The translations under genes were made by a program, and so were the position numbers. 64,000 bases of DNA from Variovorax ginsengisoli (GTDB lineage Bacteria; Pseudomonadota; Gammaproteobacteria; Burkholderiales; Burkholderiaceae_C): NCBI RefSeq assembly GCF_030811835.1, contig NZ_JAUSRO010000008.1, forward strand, positions 1-64,000, in the 5' to 3' direction. This document shows, piece by piece, positions 26,570 to 36,625 of this stretch (its first letter is position 1; each line of letters begins with the position of its first letter). Under the pieces are notes generated by a model. It saw only the letters and a program-made list of their open reading frames with translations. It was not told the DNA's origin and ran no database searches.

Positions 26570-29043
26570 TCAGAGCGCGCGGGCACGAGGATCTCTCGCT
26601 GGCCCGCACCGCTCATTGCGCTGACCAGGCCGGCTTTTTCCATGTCCTCGACCAGCCGCGCAGCGCGGTTGTAGCCGATCTTCAGGTGGCGCTGCACCAG
26701 CGAAATGCTGGCTTTGCGGTTCTTGAGCACGACCTCGACCGCCTGGTCGTACATCGGGTCTTTTTCCGCATCACCACCACCCTCACCCATGAGACCACCG
26801 TCGTCGTCCACAGTTCCGCCTTCGAGCACCCCTTCGATGTAGTCCGGCTCCCCTTGTGTCTTGAGGTAGGCCACCACGCGATGCACTTCCTCGTCGCTCA
26901 CGAAAGCGCCATGCACGCGGATGGGCAGGCCGGTACCGCTGGCCATGTACAGCATGTCGCCCATGCCCAACAGCGCCTCGGCACCCATCTGGTCGAGGAT
27001 GGTGCGGCTGTCGATCTTGGAGCCGACCGAAAAGGCGATGCGCGTCGGGATGTTGGCCTTGATCAGACCGGTGATGACGTCCACGCTCGGGCGCTGGGTG
27101 GCCAGGATCAGGTGGATGCCTGCTGCGCGCGCCTTCTGCGCGAGGCGGGCGATCAGCTCCTCGATCTTCTTGCCGACCACCATCATCAGGTCGGCCAGCT
27201 CGTCGATGATGACCACGATGTGGGGTTCGCGGCGCAGTGGCTCCGGATCGTCCGGCGTCAGGCTGAAGGGGTTGTAGATGAACTCCTCGCGCGACTTGGC
27301 CTCGTCGATCTTGGCGTTGTAGCCGGCCAGGTTGCGCACGCCCAGCTTGCTCATCAGCTTGTAGCGCCGCTCCATCTCGGCCACGCACCAGGTCAGTCCG
27401 TGCGCCGCCTGGCGCATGTCGGTGACCACAGGCGCCAGCAAGTGCGGAATGCCTTCGTACACCGACATTTCCAGCATCTTCGGATCGATCATCAGAAGCC
27501 GCACGTCGCGCGCCTCGGCCTTGTAGAGCAGGCTCAGGATCATCGCGTTGATGCCCACCGACTTGCCCGAACCGGTGGTACCGGCCACCAGCACGTGCGG
27601 CATCTTCGCCAGGTCGGCCACGACCGGATTGCCGATGATGTCCTTGCCCAGGCCCATGGTCAGCATCGACCGGGCCTCGTGGTAGACCTGCGAGCCGAGG
27701 ATTTCGCTCAGCTTGATCGACTGGCGCTTGGCGTTCGGCAGTTCGAGCGCCATGTAGTTCTTGCCGGGAATCGTCTCGACCACGCGGATCGACACCAGCG
27801 ACAGCGACCGCGCCAGGTCCTTGGCCAGACCCAGAATCTGCGAGCCTTTCACGCCGGTGGCCGGCTCGATCTCGTAGCGCGTGATCACGGGGCCTGGCGA
27901 GGCCAGCACGACACGCACCTGGACGCCGAAGTCCTTGAGCTTCTTCTCGATCATGCGAGAGGTCATCTCCAGCGTGTCGCTGGACACGGTTTCCTGCTGC
28001 ACCTGGGCTGCATCGAGCAGATCGACCTGCGGCAGCTTGCTGTCGGGAAGCTCGCGGAAAAGCGGGTTCTGACGCTCCTTGACCACGCGCTCGCTGCGGG
28101 GCACCTCGGTCATCCCGGGTTCGATCTGCACAGGTGGCGACGGCACTCGGCGCTTGGGAGGTGGTTCTGCCTGCATCGGCTCGTCACCGAAACCTGACGG
28201 CTCCCGCGGCTCCTGCCTCTCGAACGCGGCGGCCACACCCTTGGCGGCCTTGGGCGGCTTCGCGGCCGCGGCGCGAACCGGCGGCGCGGGCAAGTCGCCA
28301 TCGATCAGTTCTTCGCGCTCACGGGCAGCCTGACGCCCCATGGCGAGGTCTTGGGCGATTTCGCGCTTTTCGCGGCGCAGCTCGAACAGCGAATAGACAC
28401 GCGAACCGATGCGCTCGGCAATCACGCTCCAGGAGAAACGGAACACCAGTGCCGAGCCGATCACACCGCCGGCGATGGCGATCAGCGCCGAGCCCGTGAA
28501 GCCCAGCCACTTCACACTCAGCGGACCCACGAAATAGCCGAGGACGCCGCCGCCGTGCCCGGGCAGGCGGAACTCCAGGCGATAGAGGCGAGACCACTCC
28601 AGCATGGCGCTGGCGCACAAAAGCAACACCAGTCCGGCCCAAAACGCAATGCGGCTGCGATTGAAGCGGCCGCGTGTCGGCTGTCCCAGGGGGGTGGCCG
28701 CCGATGGGGCCTCGCCCCCGCGCAGCCAGCCGGCCAGCGACGACAGCCAGACACGCAGTCCGGCGGCCAGGCACCACCAGATCGAATAGCCACCCAGGAA
28801 ATAACTGCCGTCGGCAATCCAGGCACCGATGCGTCCGCCCCAGTTCTTGACCTCACCGCCCGTACCGGACGTCGACCATGCCGCATCGGAGGGCGTGAAG
28901 CTCAGCATGGCAAGCAGCCAGAACAGCAGCACGACGAACCCGACCATCAAGGTGATTTCGTGCGCGAAGCGCATGGCGCGCAGACGCACGGGCTGCGCGT
29001 CAGTGGAAGAAGAGGACTGGAGTGTGTTCAGCGAATAAGTCAT
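26566..29043 (-). CDS. ftsK: DNA translocase FtsK
   Basis: The 825-residue protein has four N-terminal membrane helices (residues about 25-190), a Pro/Arg-rich linker (about 235-320) and the translocase motor. Walker A is [15 protein letters not shown] near residue 490 and Walker B is [13 protein letters not shown]. The C-terminal gamma winged-helix domain ([24 protein letters not shown]) reads the KOPS sequence. It pumps chromosome ends apart at the septum and activates XerCD. The linker is much shorter than in E. coli FtsK (1329 residues). I start at ATG 29043, near the first helix. Confidence 0.94.
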   Translation of the reverse strand: MTYSLNTLQSSSSTDAQPVRLRAMRFAHEITLMVGFVVLLFWLLAMLSFTPSDAAWSTSGTGGEVKNWGGRIGAWIADGSYFLGGYSIWWCLAAGLRVWLSSLAGWLRGGEAPSAATPLGQPTRGRFNRSRIAFWAGLVLLLCASAMLEWSRLYRLEFRLPGHGGGVLGYFVGPLSVKWLGFTGSALIAIAGGVIGSALVFRFSWSVIAERIGSRVYSLFELRREKREIAQDLAMGRQAAREREELIDGDLPAPPVRAAAAKPPKAAKGVAAAFERQEPREPSGFGDEPMQAEPPPKRRVPSPPVQIEPGMTEVPRSERVVKERQNPLFRELPDSKLPQVDLLDAAQVQQETVSSDTLEMTSRMIEKKLKDFGVQVRVVLASPGPVITRYEIEPATGVKGSQILGLAKDLARSLSLVSIRVVETIPGKNYMALELPNAKRQSIKLSEILGSQVYHEARSMLTMGLGKDIIGNPVVADLAKMPHVLVAGTTGSGKSVGINAMILSLLYKAEARDVRLLMIDPKMLEMSVYEGIPHLLAPVVTDMRQAAHGLTWCVAEMERRYKLMSKLGVRNLAGYNAKIDEAKSREEFIYNPFSLTPDDPEPLRREPHIVVIIDELADLMMVVGKKIEELIARLAQKARAAGIHLILATQRPSVDVITGLIKANIPTRIAFSVGSKIDSRTILDQMGAEALLGMGDMLYMASGTGLPIRVHGAFVSDEEVHRVVAYLKTQGEPDYIEGVLEGGTVDDDGGLMGEGGGDAEKDPMYDQAVEVVLKNRKASISLVQRHLKIGYNRAARLVEDMEKAGLVSAMSGAGQREILVPARSE

Positions 29044-29199
29044 TGAAAGGCAAAGCACTCCGCTCGCGGACGCACGCGTCGAGGCCGAAGACGACAACGG
29101 AAAAACGAGAGCGCGCGGCCACGCCATCCACCTGCGCGCGGCGTGCTGACCACGCAGGAAGGCGCACGCATCAAGCCGCGCATCCGTCAATCGGTCATT

Positions 29200-29874
29200 C
29201 TAGGTCAGCGACGACAACCGCTCCTTGACCAGCATGGAGCCGTCGGCCTGCGTGTGGACAAATCCACGTTCCTCCAGGTCTTTCATCACCCGGCTGACCA
29301 TTTCGCGCGAGGCGCCCACCATCTTGGCAAGGTCCTGCCGCGATATCTTGTCGCGGATCTTCAGATTTCCCAGCCCGTCGTCGACGGCGAATTCGATCAG
29401 CGAGCGCGCCACGCGCCCGTACACGTCCATGAGCGCCAACGACTCGATCTTGCGGTCGGCATGGCGCAGACGCTGGACCAGCCCGCGCATGACGTTGTAG
29501 GCCATCGAAGAGTTTTCGGGCAGGCAGCGCGAGAACGCAGCCCGGTTCAGCATGAGCACGTCAGTCTGGATTTCGGTGCGCACGGTGGCCGAATGCGGCT
29601 CGTCGTCGATCAGGCTCATCTCGCCAATGTAATCGCCCGGCTGGAGCGTGGCCAGGATGACTTCCCGCCCCCGGCTGTCGGCGCTCGTGACACGGGCGCG
29701 CCCGGTCAGGATGATGAACAGGGCATCAGTCTTCTTGCCCTGCTCGACCACCATTTCACCGCGCTTGAACCGCCGCTTGACGATCGCATCCGCAATGCTC
29801 GCCGACTGGCTGGGCGTAAGCGCGGAAAAAAGAGGCACTCGCCTCAGGAGCTCCAAGTTTGACAACATCGACAT
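29200..29874 (-). CDS. Crp/Fnr family transcriptional regulator
   Basis: The 224-residue protein has an N-terminal cyclic-nucleotide-binding beta-barrel (FKRGEMVVEQGKKTDALFIILTG, GDYIGEMSLIDDEPHSATV) and a C-terminal winged helix with recognition segment ISRQDLAKMVGASREMVSRVM. There is no N-terminal cysteine cluster, so it is not an FNR-type oxygen sensor. The ligand may be cAMP, c-di-GMP or none; a c-di-GMP-responsive Crp relative controls cellulose in Burkholderia, but I cannot assign that here. It is divergent from trxB across a 159-bp region with a 28-bp dyad. Confidence 0.87.
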   Translation of the reverse strand: MSMLSNLELLRRVPLFSALTPSQSASIADAIVKRRFKRGEMVVEQGKKTDALFIILTGRARVTSADSRGREVILATLQPGDYIGEMSLIDDEPHSATVRTEIQTDVLMLNRAAFSRCLPENSSMAYNVMRGLVQRLRHADRKIESLALMDVYGRVARSLIEFAVDDGLGNLKIRDKISRQDLAKMVGASREMVSRVMKDLEERGFVHTQADGSMLVKERLSSLT

Positions 29875-29908
29875 TTTTATTCATCCCCTACCTACGAACA
29901 TGAGAAAC

Positions 29909-29936
29909 CAATGCATTCTTACAATCGCGTGCATTG
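29909..29936. promoter_or_regulatory. Inverted repeat in the crp-like/trxB divergent promoter region
   Basis: CAATGCA at 29909-29915 is mirrored by TGCATTG at 29930-29936 with a 14-bp spacer. Downstream, ATGTAC occurs twice (29995-30000 and 30012-30017), 17 bp apart. The dyad lies 35 bp upstream of the regulator gene and could be its autoregulatory operator; the regulator is not established. Confidence 0.4.
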
Positions 29937-30024
29937 AATACACCCACCGCTCCTCGGATGCCGAACGGTGATACTCACCTATATTCATCGCAAAATGTAC
30001 ACGCTGAGCGCATGTACCTCCTAG

Positions 30025-30996
<972 letters not shown>

Positions 30997-31004
30997 ATGG
31001 ACGC

Positions 31005-31033
31005 TTCACCGCCAGTGTCTTACGCGCTATAAT
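31005..31033 (+). promoter_or_regulatory. Sigma-70-type promoter of rpmB-rpmG
   Basis: A perfect -10 TATAAT at 31028-31033 is preceded by TTCACC (4/6 match to -35) at 31005-31010 with a 17-bp spacer. It starts only 8 nt after the trxB stop and implies a 5' leader of about 175 nt before rpmB. Confidence 0.7.
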
Positions 31034-31050
31034 CCGAGGCTTTGCCGAAA

Positions 31051-31176
31051 TCAGCTCATGGGCTGATGGCCGGCAAGCCGGGTTACCGCCACCTGTTCAT
31101 GGCGAGGTCAAGCTGCAAAACACCCTTCGCAACAACCGCTTTGCTGCGTTGTTGCACTGCTCCGGCACAGCCGGAG
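31051..31176 (+). promoter_or_regulatory. Structured 5' leader of rpmB-rpmG
   Basis: Three stem-loops follow the promoter. TCAGC (31051-31055) pairs with GCTGA (31062-31066). GCAACAA plus CGC (31129-31139) pairs with GCG plus TTGTTGC (31146-31155), with one bulged base. CTCCGG (31160-31165) pairs with CCGGAG (31171-31176). The layout suggests a cis-acting mRNA leader, perhaps for autoregulation by L28 or another ribosomal component; I do not recognise it as a known motif. Confidence 0.45.
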
Positions 31177-31213
31177 TTCGCGGGGTGCCAGCTGTTCAAG
31201 AAAGAGTGTTCAC

Positions 31214-31447
31214 ATGGCACGCGTATGTCAAGTCACGGGCAAGGGCCCGATGGTCGGAAACAATGTTTCCCACGCCAACAACAAAACCAAGCGCCGGTTC
31301 CTGCCGAACCTGCAATACCGTCGTTTCTGGGTCGAAACTGAAAACCGTTGGGTTCGCCTGCGGGTTTCGAGCGCTGCACTGCGCCTGATCGACAAGAACG
31401 GCATCGACGCCGTGCTCGCAGACCTGCGCGCACGCGGCCAAGCTTAA
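31214..31447 (+). CDS. rpmB: 50S ribosomal protein L28
   Basis: A 77-residue basic protein, [20 protein letters not shown] onward, with the L28 signature [19 protein letters not shown]. It is a large-subunit protein needed for assembly. Length and sequence are those of betaproteobacterial L28. It is cotranscribed with rpmG, 11 nt downstream, from the promoter at 31005-31033. Confidence 0.98.
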   Translation: MARVCQVTGKGPMVGNNVSHANNKTKRRFLPNLQYRRFWVETENRWVRLRVSSAALRLIDKNGIDAVLADLRARGQA

Positions 31448-31458
31448 GGAACACCATC

Positions 31459-31632
31459 ATGGCAACGAGCAAAGGCGGACGCGAAAAGATCAAGCTGGAA
31501 TCCACTGCGGGTACCGGCCACTTCTACACCACCAGCAAGAACAAGAAGACGATGCCTGAAAAGATGTCGATCATGAAGTTCGACCCGAAGGCGCGCAAGC
31601 ACGTCGAGTACAAGGAAATCAAGCTGAAGTAA
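31459..31632 (+). CDS. rpmG: 50S ribosomal protein L33
   Basis: A 57-residue basic protein beginning [20 protein letters not shown] and containing the L33 core [10 protein letters not shown] and [14 protein letters not shown]. It lacks the zinc-binding cysteine pairs, so it is the zinc-independent (C-) form. The ATG at 31459 was chosen because it directly precedes the conserved N-terminus. The gene is followed by a strong terminator. Confidence 0.97.
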   Translation: MATSKGGREKIKLESTAGTGHFYTTSKNKKTMPEKMSIMKFDPKARKHVEYKEIKLK

Positions 31633-31647
31633 TTCAGCCTGCCCCAC

Positions 31648-31678
31648 AAAAAACCCGCTGCGATCCAGCGGGTTTTTT
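31648..31678 (+). terminator. Intrinsic terminator after rpmG
   Basis: CCCGCTG (31654-31660) and CAGCGGG (31666-31672) form a perfect 7-bp stem with a 5-nt loop, followed by TTTTTT; an A-run precedes the stem, so it may also work in the other direction. Confidence 0.9.
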
Positions 31679-31715
31679 GTTGTCTGGGCATATGCCCTGC
31701 ACACCCGGCGGACGC

Positions 31716-31744
31716 AAAAAAGCCGGCGCAGAGGCCGGCTTTTC
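31716..31744 (-). terminator. Intrinsic terminator of the desaturase gene
   Basis: AGCCGGC (31721-31727) and GCCGGCT (31734-31740) form a 7-bp stem. On the minus strand it is followed by a T-run (plus-strand A at 31716-31721). It lies about 15 nt beyond the desaturase stop codon. Confidence 0.85.
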
Positions 31745-31758
31745 GGTGAAGGCAGATC

Positions 31759-32973
31759 TCAGGCCCGTGCGGCGCGCAGGCGTGTCGAGAACTCGCGCAG
31801 GCCGGCAATGCCGCTGGCTTCCGCACGGTGGCACCAGGCGGCCAAGTCGGCGGCCAGCTGCTCACGCGAGTGCGAGGTGTTCAGCCAAAGCTGGCGCAAT
31901 TCCTCACGCATCGTGACCATCTTGTCGAGCACCGGGTGGGCCTCGCGCGCCTGCACCAACTGCGTGCGCGCCGAAGCAGGCACTTTGTCATCGTCGCGAT
32001 GCAGCCAGCGCTTGGCCGCCTTGAGCACCGACATGTCGGCGCCCTTGGCCTTCAGTTGCGCCAACTCCAGCTTGGTGGTGCGGCGCATTTCTCGCGCATA
32101 GCCAGCCATCACCTCGTACCGGTTGGCGATCACGGCCTCCAGCGTCTTTTCGTTCGCCACGGGCTGCACGTCGCCCATCAGCATCTTCGGCGGCACTTTC
32201 TTGACCTTGGCCCAACCGATTTTCTGCATCGCCTGGATATAGACCCAGCCGATGTCGAACTCGTACTTCTTGACCGAAAACTTGGCCGATGTCGGGTACG
32301 TGTGGTGGTTGTTGTGCAGCTCTTCGCCGCCGATGATCAGCCCCCATGGCGAGATGTTGCGGCTCGCGTCCGCAGCCTCGAAGTTGCGATAACCCCAGTA
32401 ATGGCCGATGCCGTTGATGATGCCCGCCGCGGTGATCGGGATCCAGAGCATCTGGACCGCCCACACCGCCATGCCCAGCGCGCCGAACAGCGCAAGGTTG
32501 ATGATCAACATGAGACCCACGCCCTGCCAGCTGTAGCGGGTGTAGAGATGGCGTTCGATCCAGTCGTCAGGCGTGCCGTGACCGTAACGGTCCATCGTTT
32601 CCTGATTCTTCGACTCCTTGCGGTACAGCTCGGCGCCGCGCCACAGGACTTCGTCGATGCCCTTGACCTGCGGGCTGTGCGGATCGTCGACCGTCTCGCA
32701 CTTGGCGTGGTGCTTGCGGTGGATGGCGACCCACTCCTTGGTCACCATGCCGGTGCCGAGCCACAGCCAGAAACGGAAGAAATGCGACGGGATCGGGCCC
32801 AGGTCCATCGCCCGGTGCGTTTGCGTGCGGTGCAGAAAGATCGTGACCGCAGCGATCGTGATGTGCGTGGTGACGAGCGTGTACAGCACCACCTCCCACC
32901 AGGCGAGATCCCACAAGCCGTGTCCAAGCCAGGTGATGGCCGCGTCCAGGACGGCAGAGTCAGGAAGCATCAT
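31759..32973 (-). CDS. Membrane fatty acid desaturase (delta-9 acyl-CoA/acyl-lipid type)
   Basis: The 404-residue protein has the three histidine boxes of integral-membrane di-iron desaturases: HRTQTH at residues 48-53, HRKHH at 85-89 and HNNHH near residue 218, placed between hydrophobic helices. It introduces a double bond into saturated acyl chains and tunes membrane fluidity. The catalytic part ends near residue 260. A C-terminal extension of about 140 residues, mostly helical and charged, follows (LRQLWLNTSHSREQLAADL, WCHRAEASGIAGLREFS). The convergent rpmG gene is separated by two terminators. Confidence 0.9.
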   Translation of the reverse strand: MMLPDSAVLDAAITWLGHGLWDLAWWEVVLYTLVTTHITIAAVTIFLHRTQTHRAMDLGPIPSHFFRFWLWLGTGMVTKEWVAIHRKHHAKCETVDDPHSPQVKGIDEVLWRGAELYRKESKNQETMDRYGHGTPDDWIERHLYTRYSWQGVGLMLIINLALFGALGMAVWAVQMLWIPITAAGIINGIGHYWGYRNFEAADASRNISPWGLIIGGEELHNNHHTYPTSAKFSVKKYEFDIGWVYIQAMQKIGWAKVKKVPPKMLMGDVQPVANEKTLEAVIANRYEVMAGYAREMRRTTKLELAQLKAKGADMSVLKAAKRWLHRDDDKVPASARTQLVQAREAHPVLDKMVTMREELRQLWLNTSHSREQLAADLAAWCHRAEASGIAGLREFSTRLRAARA

Positions 32974-33104
32974 TGAATTCAGTACTCCATTGCCACACGA
33001 CGGTGTAGCTTTTCAGGTAAGCATCGATTTTAAAGGCTGGGCCACAAAAAGTGTGCCAAACCTTTGTCACATCAGGCGTTTACCTGTTGTTTGGAGTGCG
33101 TGCC

Positions 33105-34376
33105 CTACTTCCGGTTCCATACGGCGGCAAAGAAACCGTCGGTTGCATGCCGGTGCGGCCAGAGCCGCAGATAGCGCCGCGCGCTTTCGCCACCCGCGCA
33201 AAGCGTCTGCGCAGCGTCGACCTTCAGGCCGTCGAGCAGGTCGGCCGCATCCTGAAGGACGAAATCAGGGTTGGCGGCAGAAAAAGCCTCGGCGATTGCC
33301 TCGTTTTCCTCTGGCAGCACGCTGCATGTGGCGTAAACCAGACGGCCGCCCGATTTCACCAGGCGCGCCGCGCTTTGCAGGATGGCCGTCTGCTTGGCGG
33401 TCAGTTCTTCCACGGCCTTGGCCGACTGGCGCCATTTCAGGTCAGGATTGCGGCGCAACGTGCCCAGACCCGAGCAGGGTGCATCGACCAGCACCCGGTC
33501 GATCTTGCCAGCCAGGCGCTTGATGCGCTCGTCGCGCTCGTGCGCAATGGCCGCAGGATGCACGTTCGACAGCTTGCTGCGCGCCAGTCGTGGCTTGAGC
33601 GCATCCAGGCGGTGGGCGGAGGTGTCGAAGGCGTAGAGGCGCCCGGTGTTGCGCATGGTTGCACCTATGGCCAGCGTCTTGCCGCCCGCGCCTGCGCAGA
33701 AATCCACCACCATCTCACCGCGCTTGGCGTCGAGCAGCAGGGCGAGCAACTGCGAGCCCTCGTCCTGCACCTCGATGGCACCGCGCGCGAAGGCGTCGAG
33801 CTTGGTCAGCGCCGGTTTGCCTTCGATGCGCAGGCCCCAGGGCGAGAACGGCGTGGGCACCGCCTTGAGCGCTGCCTTGGCCAGTTCCTTCTGCACGTCG
33901 GCGCGTTTGTCGTGAAGCATGTTCACACGCAGGTCCAAAGGCGCCGGCTGCTGCAGGCTGGCGACCAGCGGCCAGAATTCGTCGCCCAATTGCGCCTTCA
34001 ACGGCGCGACCAGCCATTCGGGCAGGTTGTGGCGGTGGCGTTCCAGCAGATCGCTCTCCTGGACGGCGTCGCAGTTGTCGAGCCAGCGCTTTTCCACGTC
34101 GTTGAGCGCGCTCTTGAGGAAATCGCGTGGGCCGTGGAAGCCCAGGATCGCCATGCGGCGCTCCTTGGAGCCGGTGCCCGAGGGCGACAGGTGATCGAAC
34201 AACAGCTTCTTGCGCAGCACGGTGTAGACCGTCTCTGCCAGGGTGGCGCGCTCGCGCGGACCGAACTCGCGGTGATCGCGGAAAAAACGGGAAACGACCT
34301 GGTCGGCCGGGTGATCGAATTTCAGGACAAGGCCCACCAGATCGGCGGTGGCCTCCAACAGGGCTTTGGGGTGCAT
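33105..34376 (-). CDS. RsmB/NOP family RNA (cytosine-5) methyltransferase
   Basis: The 423-residue protein has an N-terminal RNA-binding/NusB-like region, then a class I SAM-dependent domain with motif I DFCAGAGGKTLAIG, motif IV DAPCSGLGTLRRNPDLKW and motif VI YATCSVLPEENE; the two cysteines of the PCS and TCS motifs are the catalytic pair of m5C RNA methyltransferases. The substrate is probably 16S rRNA as for RsmB, but the branch is not canonical RsmB and another RNA is possible. It sits next to purN. Confidence 0.87.
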   Translation of the reverse strand: MHPKALLEATADLVGLVLKFDHPADQVVSRFFRDHREFGPRERATLAETVYTVLRKKLLFDHLSPSGTGSKERRMAILGFHGPRDFLKSALNDVEKRWLDNCDAVQESDLLERHRHNLPEWLVAPLKAQLGDEFWPLVASLQQPAPLDLRVNMLHDKRADVQKELAKAALKAVPTPFSPWGLRIEGKPALTKLDAFARGAIEVQDEGSQLLALLLDAKRGEMVVDFCAGAGGKTLAIGATMRNTGRLYAFDTSAHRLDALKPRLARSKLSNVHPAAIAHERDERIKRLAGKIDRVLVDAPCSGLGTLRRNPDLKWRQSAKAVEELTAKQTAILQSAARLVKSGGRLVYATCSVLPEENEAIAEAFSAANPDFVLQDAADLLDGLKVDAAQTLCAGGESARRYLRLWPHRHATDGFFAAVWNRK

Positions 34377-34453
34377 GCCCCGATTGTCTCAGCCGCAGCG
34401 CCCCAGGGACTTTCCAATGCGCATCACCCCGCACATCGCGCAGAATCCGCAGG

Positions 34454-34690
34454 GTGAACGACACCGACCTGCCCCCTCTCATCGCCACGCCGCCCGGGCG
34501 CTACCGCCACTACAAAGGGGGCGAATACGAAGTCATCGACACCGTGCGCCACAGCGAAACACTCGAGCCCCTGACGCTCTACCGTGCGCTCTATGGTCAG
34601 CGCGGCCTGTGGGTGCGGCCGGCCGCCATGTTCGGCGAGACCATCGAATTCGAAGGGGTGCGCCAGCCCCGCTTCGTCAGGACGGACTGA
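34454..34690 (+). CDS. DUF1653 family protein
   Basis: The 78-residue protein contains the DUF1653 core PPGRYRHYKGGEYEVIDTVRHSE ... YRALYGQRGLWVRPAAMFGE. The family consists of small SH3-like proteins of unknown function, common in proteobacteria. The start is a GTG at 34454 placed a few residues before the domain; no ATG fits the frame. Its 3' end overlaps the convergent purN gene by 14 nt. Confidence 0.85.
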   Translation: MNDTDLPPLIATPPGRYRHYKGGEYEVIDTVRHSETLEPLTLYRALYGQRGLWVRPAAMFGETIEFEGVRQPRFVRTD

Positions 34691-35291
34691 ACGCAGGCTC
34701 GGCCGCGCGCGCCTGCGCCGCCAGCCAGCCGCCAATGGCACGCGGATAGAGCAGATGCTCCTGCGTCAGGATGCGTGCGGCCAGTGCCGCCGCTGTATCG
34801 TCCGCGAGCACCGGCACCACCGCCTGATCGAGGATCGGGCCGTGGTCGAGTTCGGCCGTGACCTGATGAACCGTCACGCCCGCCACCTTGCAGCCGGCGT
34901 CGATCGCGCGCTGGTGCGTGTGCAGCCCCGGAAAGGCCGGCAACAGCGACGGATGGATGTTCAGCAGCCGGCCGGCATAACGTGCAACGAAACCCGGTGT
35001 GAGGATGCGCATAAAGCCGGCGAGCACCACCAGCGCTGGCGCGTGCGCGTCGATCGCCTCGGCCAGCGCCGTGTCGAACAATTCGCGCGTGGCGAACGCC
35101 TTGTGCGATACGACCGCCGTGGCGATGCCCTCGGCCTGTGCAAAAACCAGCCCACCGGCTTCTGCCTTGTTGCTGATGACCGCCGTCACGCGCGCGCCGA
35201 AGCGCTCGGCCCAGCGTTCCTGTCGGGCACTACGCACGATGGCCGCCATGTTGGAGCCTTCGCCGGAAATCAATATCACGATGTTCTTCAT
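34677..35291 (-). CDS. purN: Phosphoribosylglycinamide formyltransferase PurN
   Basis: A 204-residue GAR transformylase of purine synthesis that transfers a formyl group from 10-formyl-tetrahydrofolate to GAR. It begins MKNIVILISGEGSNMAAIV (substrate phosphate loop), has the catalytic Asn/His motif LLNIHPSLLPAFPGLHTHQRA and the catalytic Asp in ELDHGPILDQ. The ATG at 35291 directly precedes the conserved N-terminus. It is convergent with DUF1653 and divergent from the acyl-CoA dehydrogenase pair. Confidence 0.95.
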   Translation of the reverse strand: MKNIVILISGEGSNMAAIVRSARQERWAERFGARVTAVISNKAEAGGLVFAQAEGIATAVVSHKAFATRELFDTALAEAIDAHAPALVVLAGFMRILTPGFVARYAGRLLNIHPSLLPAFPGLHTHQRAIDAGCKVAGVTVHQVTAELDHGPILDQAVVPVLADDTAAALAARILTQEHLLYPRAIGGWLAAQARAAEPAFSPS

Positions 35292-35431
35292 GGGACGCCG
35301 GATTATCTCCGCACGCCGCGCAAGTACTGCTTGTCGCCGCGCGGACATGCATTTACCGCACGACCGTGCTAAAAACATGGTTCACGGAGACAGGCCGCGC
35401 ATGCGGCATCGATCAACACAGCGAGGCACGC

Positions 35432-36613
35432 ATGGATTTGAGCTTCACCCCCGAAGAACAGAAGTTCCGCGAGGACATCCGCGCCTGGGTCAAGGACAAC
35501 CTTCCCCAGGAAATTTCCCATAAGGTCCACAACGCCCTGGAGCTCACGCGCGACGACATGCAGCGCTGGGCCAAAATCCTCGGCAAGAAAGGCTGGCTGG
35601 GTTACGGCTGGCCCACCGAATTCGGTGGCCCGGGCTGGACCGCCATTCAGCGCCATCTCTTCGAGGAAGAAACCGCGCTGGCGGGTGCGCCACGCATCGT
35701 GCCCTTCGGCCCGGTGATGGTCGCCCCGGTGATCCAGGCCTTCGGCAACGCCGAGCAGCAAAAGCGCTTTCTCCCCGGCATCGCCAGCGGCGAGGTGTGG
35801 TGGAGCCAGGGCTACAGCGAACCTGGCTCGGGCTCCGACCTGGCATCGGTGAAGACCAAGGCCGAGCGTCAGGGCGACAAGTACATCGTCAACGGCCAGA
35901 AGACCTGGACCACGCTCGGCCAGTACGGCGACTGGATGTTCAACCTCGTGCGCACCAGCAACGAGGGCAAGCCGCAGACCGGCATCAGCTTCCTGCTGCT
36001 CGACATGAAGTCGCCCGGTGTCACGGTGCGCCCGATCAAGCTGCTCGACGGCAGCCACGAGGTCAATGAGGTCTGGTTCGACAACGTGGAAGTGCCCGCC
36101 GAGAACCTGATCGGCGAGGAAAACAAGGGCTGGACCTACGCCAAGCACCTGTTGAGCCATGAGCGCACCAACATCGCCGACGTGAACCGCGCCAAGCGCG
36201 AACTCGAACGCCTCAAGCGCATCGCCCGAAGCGAAGGCGTGTGGGACGACGTCCGCTTCCGCGACGAGATCGCCCGGCTCGAAGTCGACGTGGTCGCGCT
36301 CGAGATGCTGGTGCTGCGCGTGCTGTCGGCCGCCAGCTCGGGCAAGAACTCGCTGGATATCGCCGGCCTGCTCAAGATCAAGGGCAGCGAAATCCAGCAA
36401 CGTTACAGCGAACTCATGATGCTCGCGGGTGGCCCCTATTCGTTGCCGCTGGTGCGCGAAGCCATGGCTGCAGGCTGGCAGGGCAACTTCCCAGGCGGCA
36501 ACCCGGCGCTCGCACCGCTGTCGTCGACCTTCTTCAACATGCGCAAGACCACGATCTACGGCGGCTCCAACGAAGTCCAACGCAACATCGTGGCGCAAAC
36601 GGTTCTGGGCTGA
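35432..36613 (+). CDS. Acyl-CoA dehydrogenase, large subunit (PimC-like)
   Basis: The 393-residue flavoprotein starts MDLSFTPEEQKFREDIRAWV and has the FAD-binding segments WWSQGYSEPGSGSDLASVKT and YIVNGQKTWTTLGQYGDWMF. The C-terminal segment where many ACADs carry the catalytic glutamate reads IYGGSNEVQRNIVAQ, with Gly in place of Glu. That is usual for large subunits of two-component ACADs. GAGG lies 7 nt before the ATG. It is followed after 12 nt by a second ACAD gene, its probable partner. The substrate is unknown (dicarboxylic or cyclic acyl-CoA are candidates). Confidence 0.88.
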   Translation: MDLSFTPEEQKFREDIRAWVKDNLPQEISHKVHNALELTRDDMQRWAKILGKKGWLGYGWPTEFGGPGWTAIQRHLFEEETALAGAPRIVPFGPVMVAPVIQAFGNAEQQKRFLPGIASGEVWWSQGYSEPGSGSDLASVKTKAERQGDKYIVNGQKTWTTLGQYGDWMFNLVRTSNEGKPQTGISFLLLDMKSPGVTVRPIKLLDGSHEVNEVWFDNVEVPAENLIGEENKGWTYAKHLLSHERTNIADVNRAKRELERLKRIARSEGVWDDVRFRDEIARLEVDVVALEMLVLRVLSAASSGKNSLDIAGLLKIKGSEIQQRYSELMMLAGGPYSLPLVREAMAAGWQGNFPGGNPALAPLSSTFFNMRKTTIYGGSNEVQRNIVAQTVLG

Positions 36614-36625
36614 GGAGACACACAT

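Noticed and set aside
29044..29190. N-terminal extension of ftsK by 49 codons
   Set aside because: The extra sequence is not like FtsK, and the ATG at 29043 is close to the first membrane helix as expected.
33040..33070. Sigma-54-like TTGGCACACTTTTTG on the minus strand upstream of the desaturase
   Set aside because: The -12 element reads GT, not the required GC, so the match fails at an essential position.
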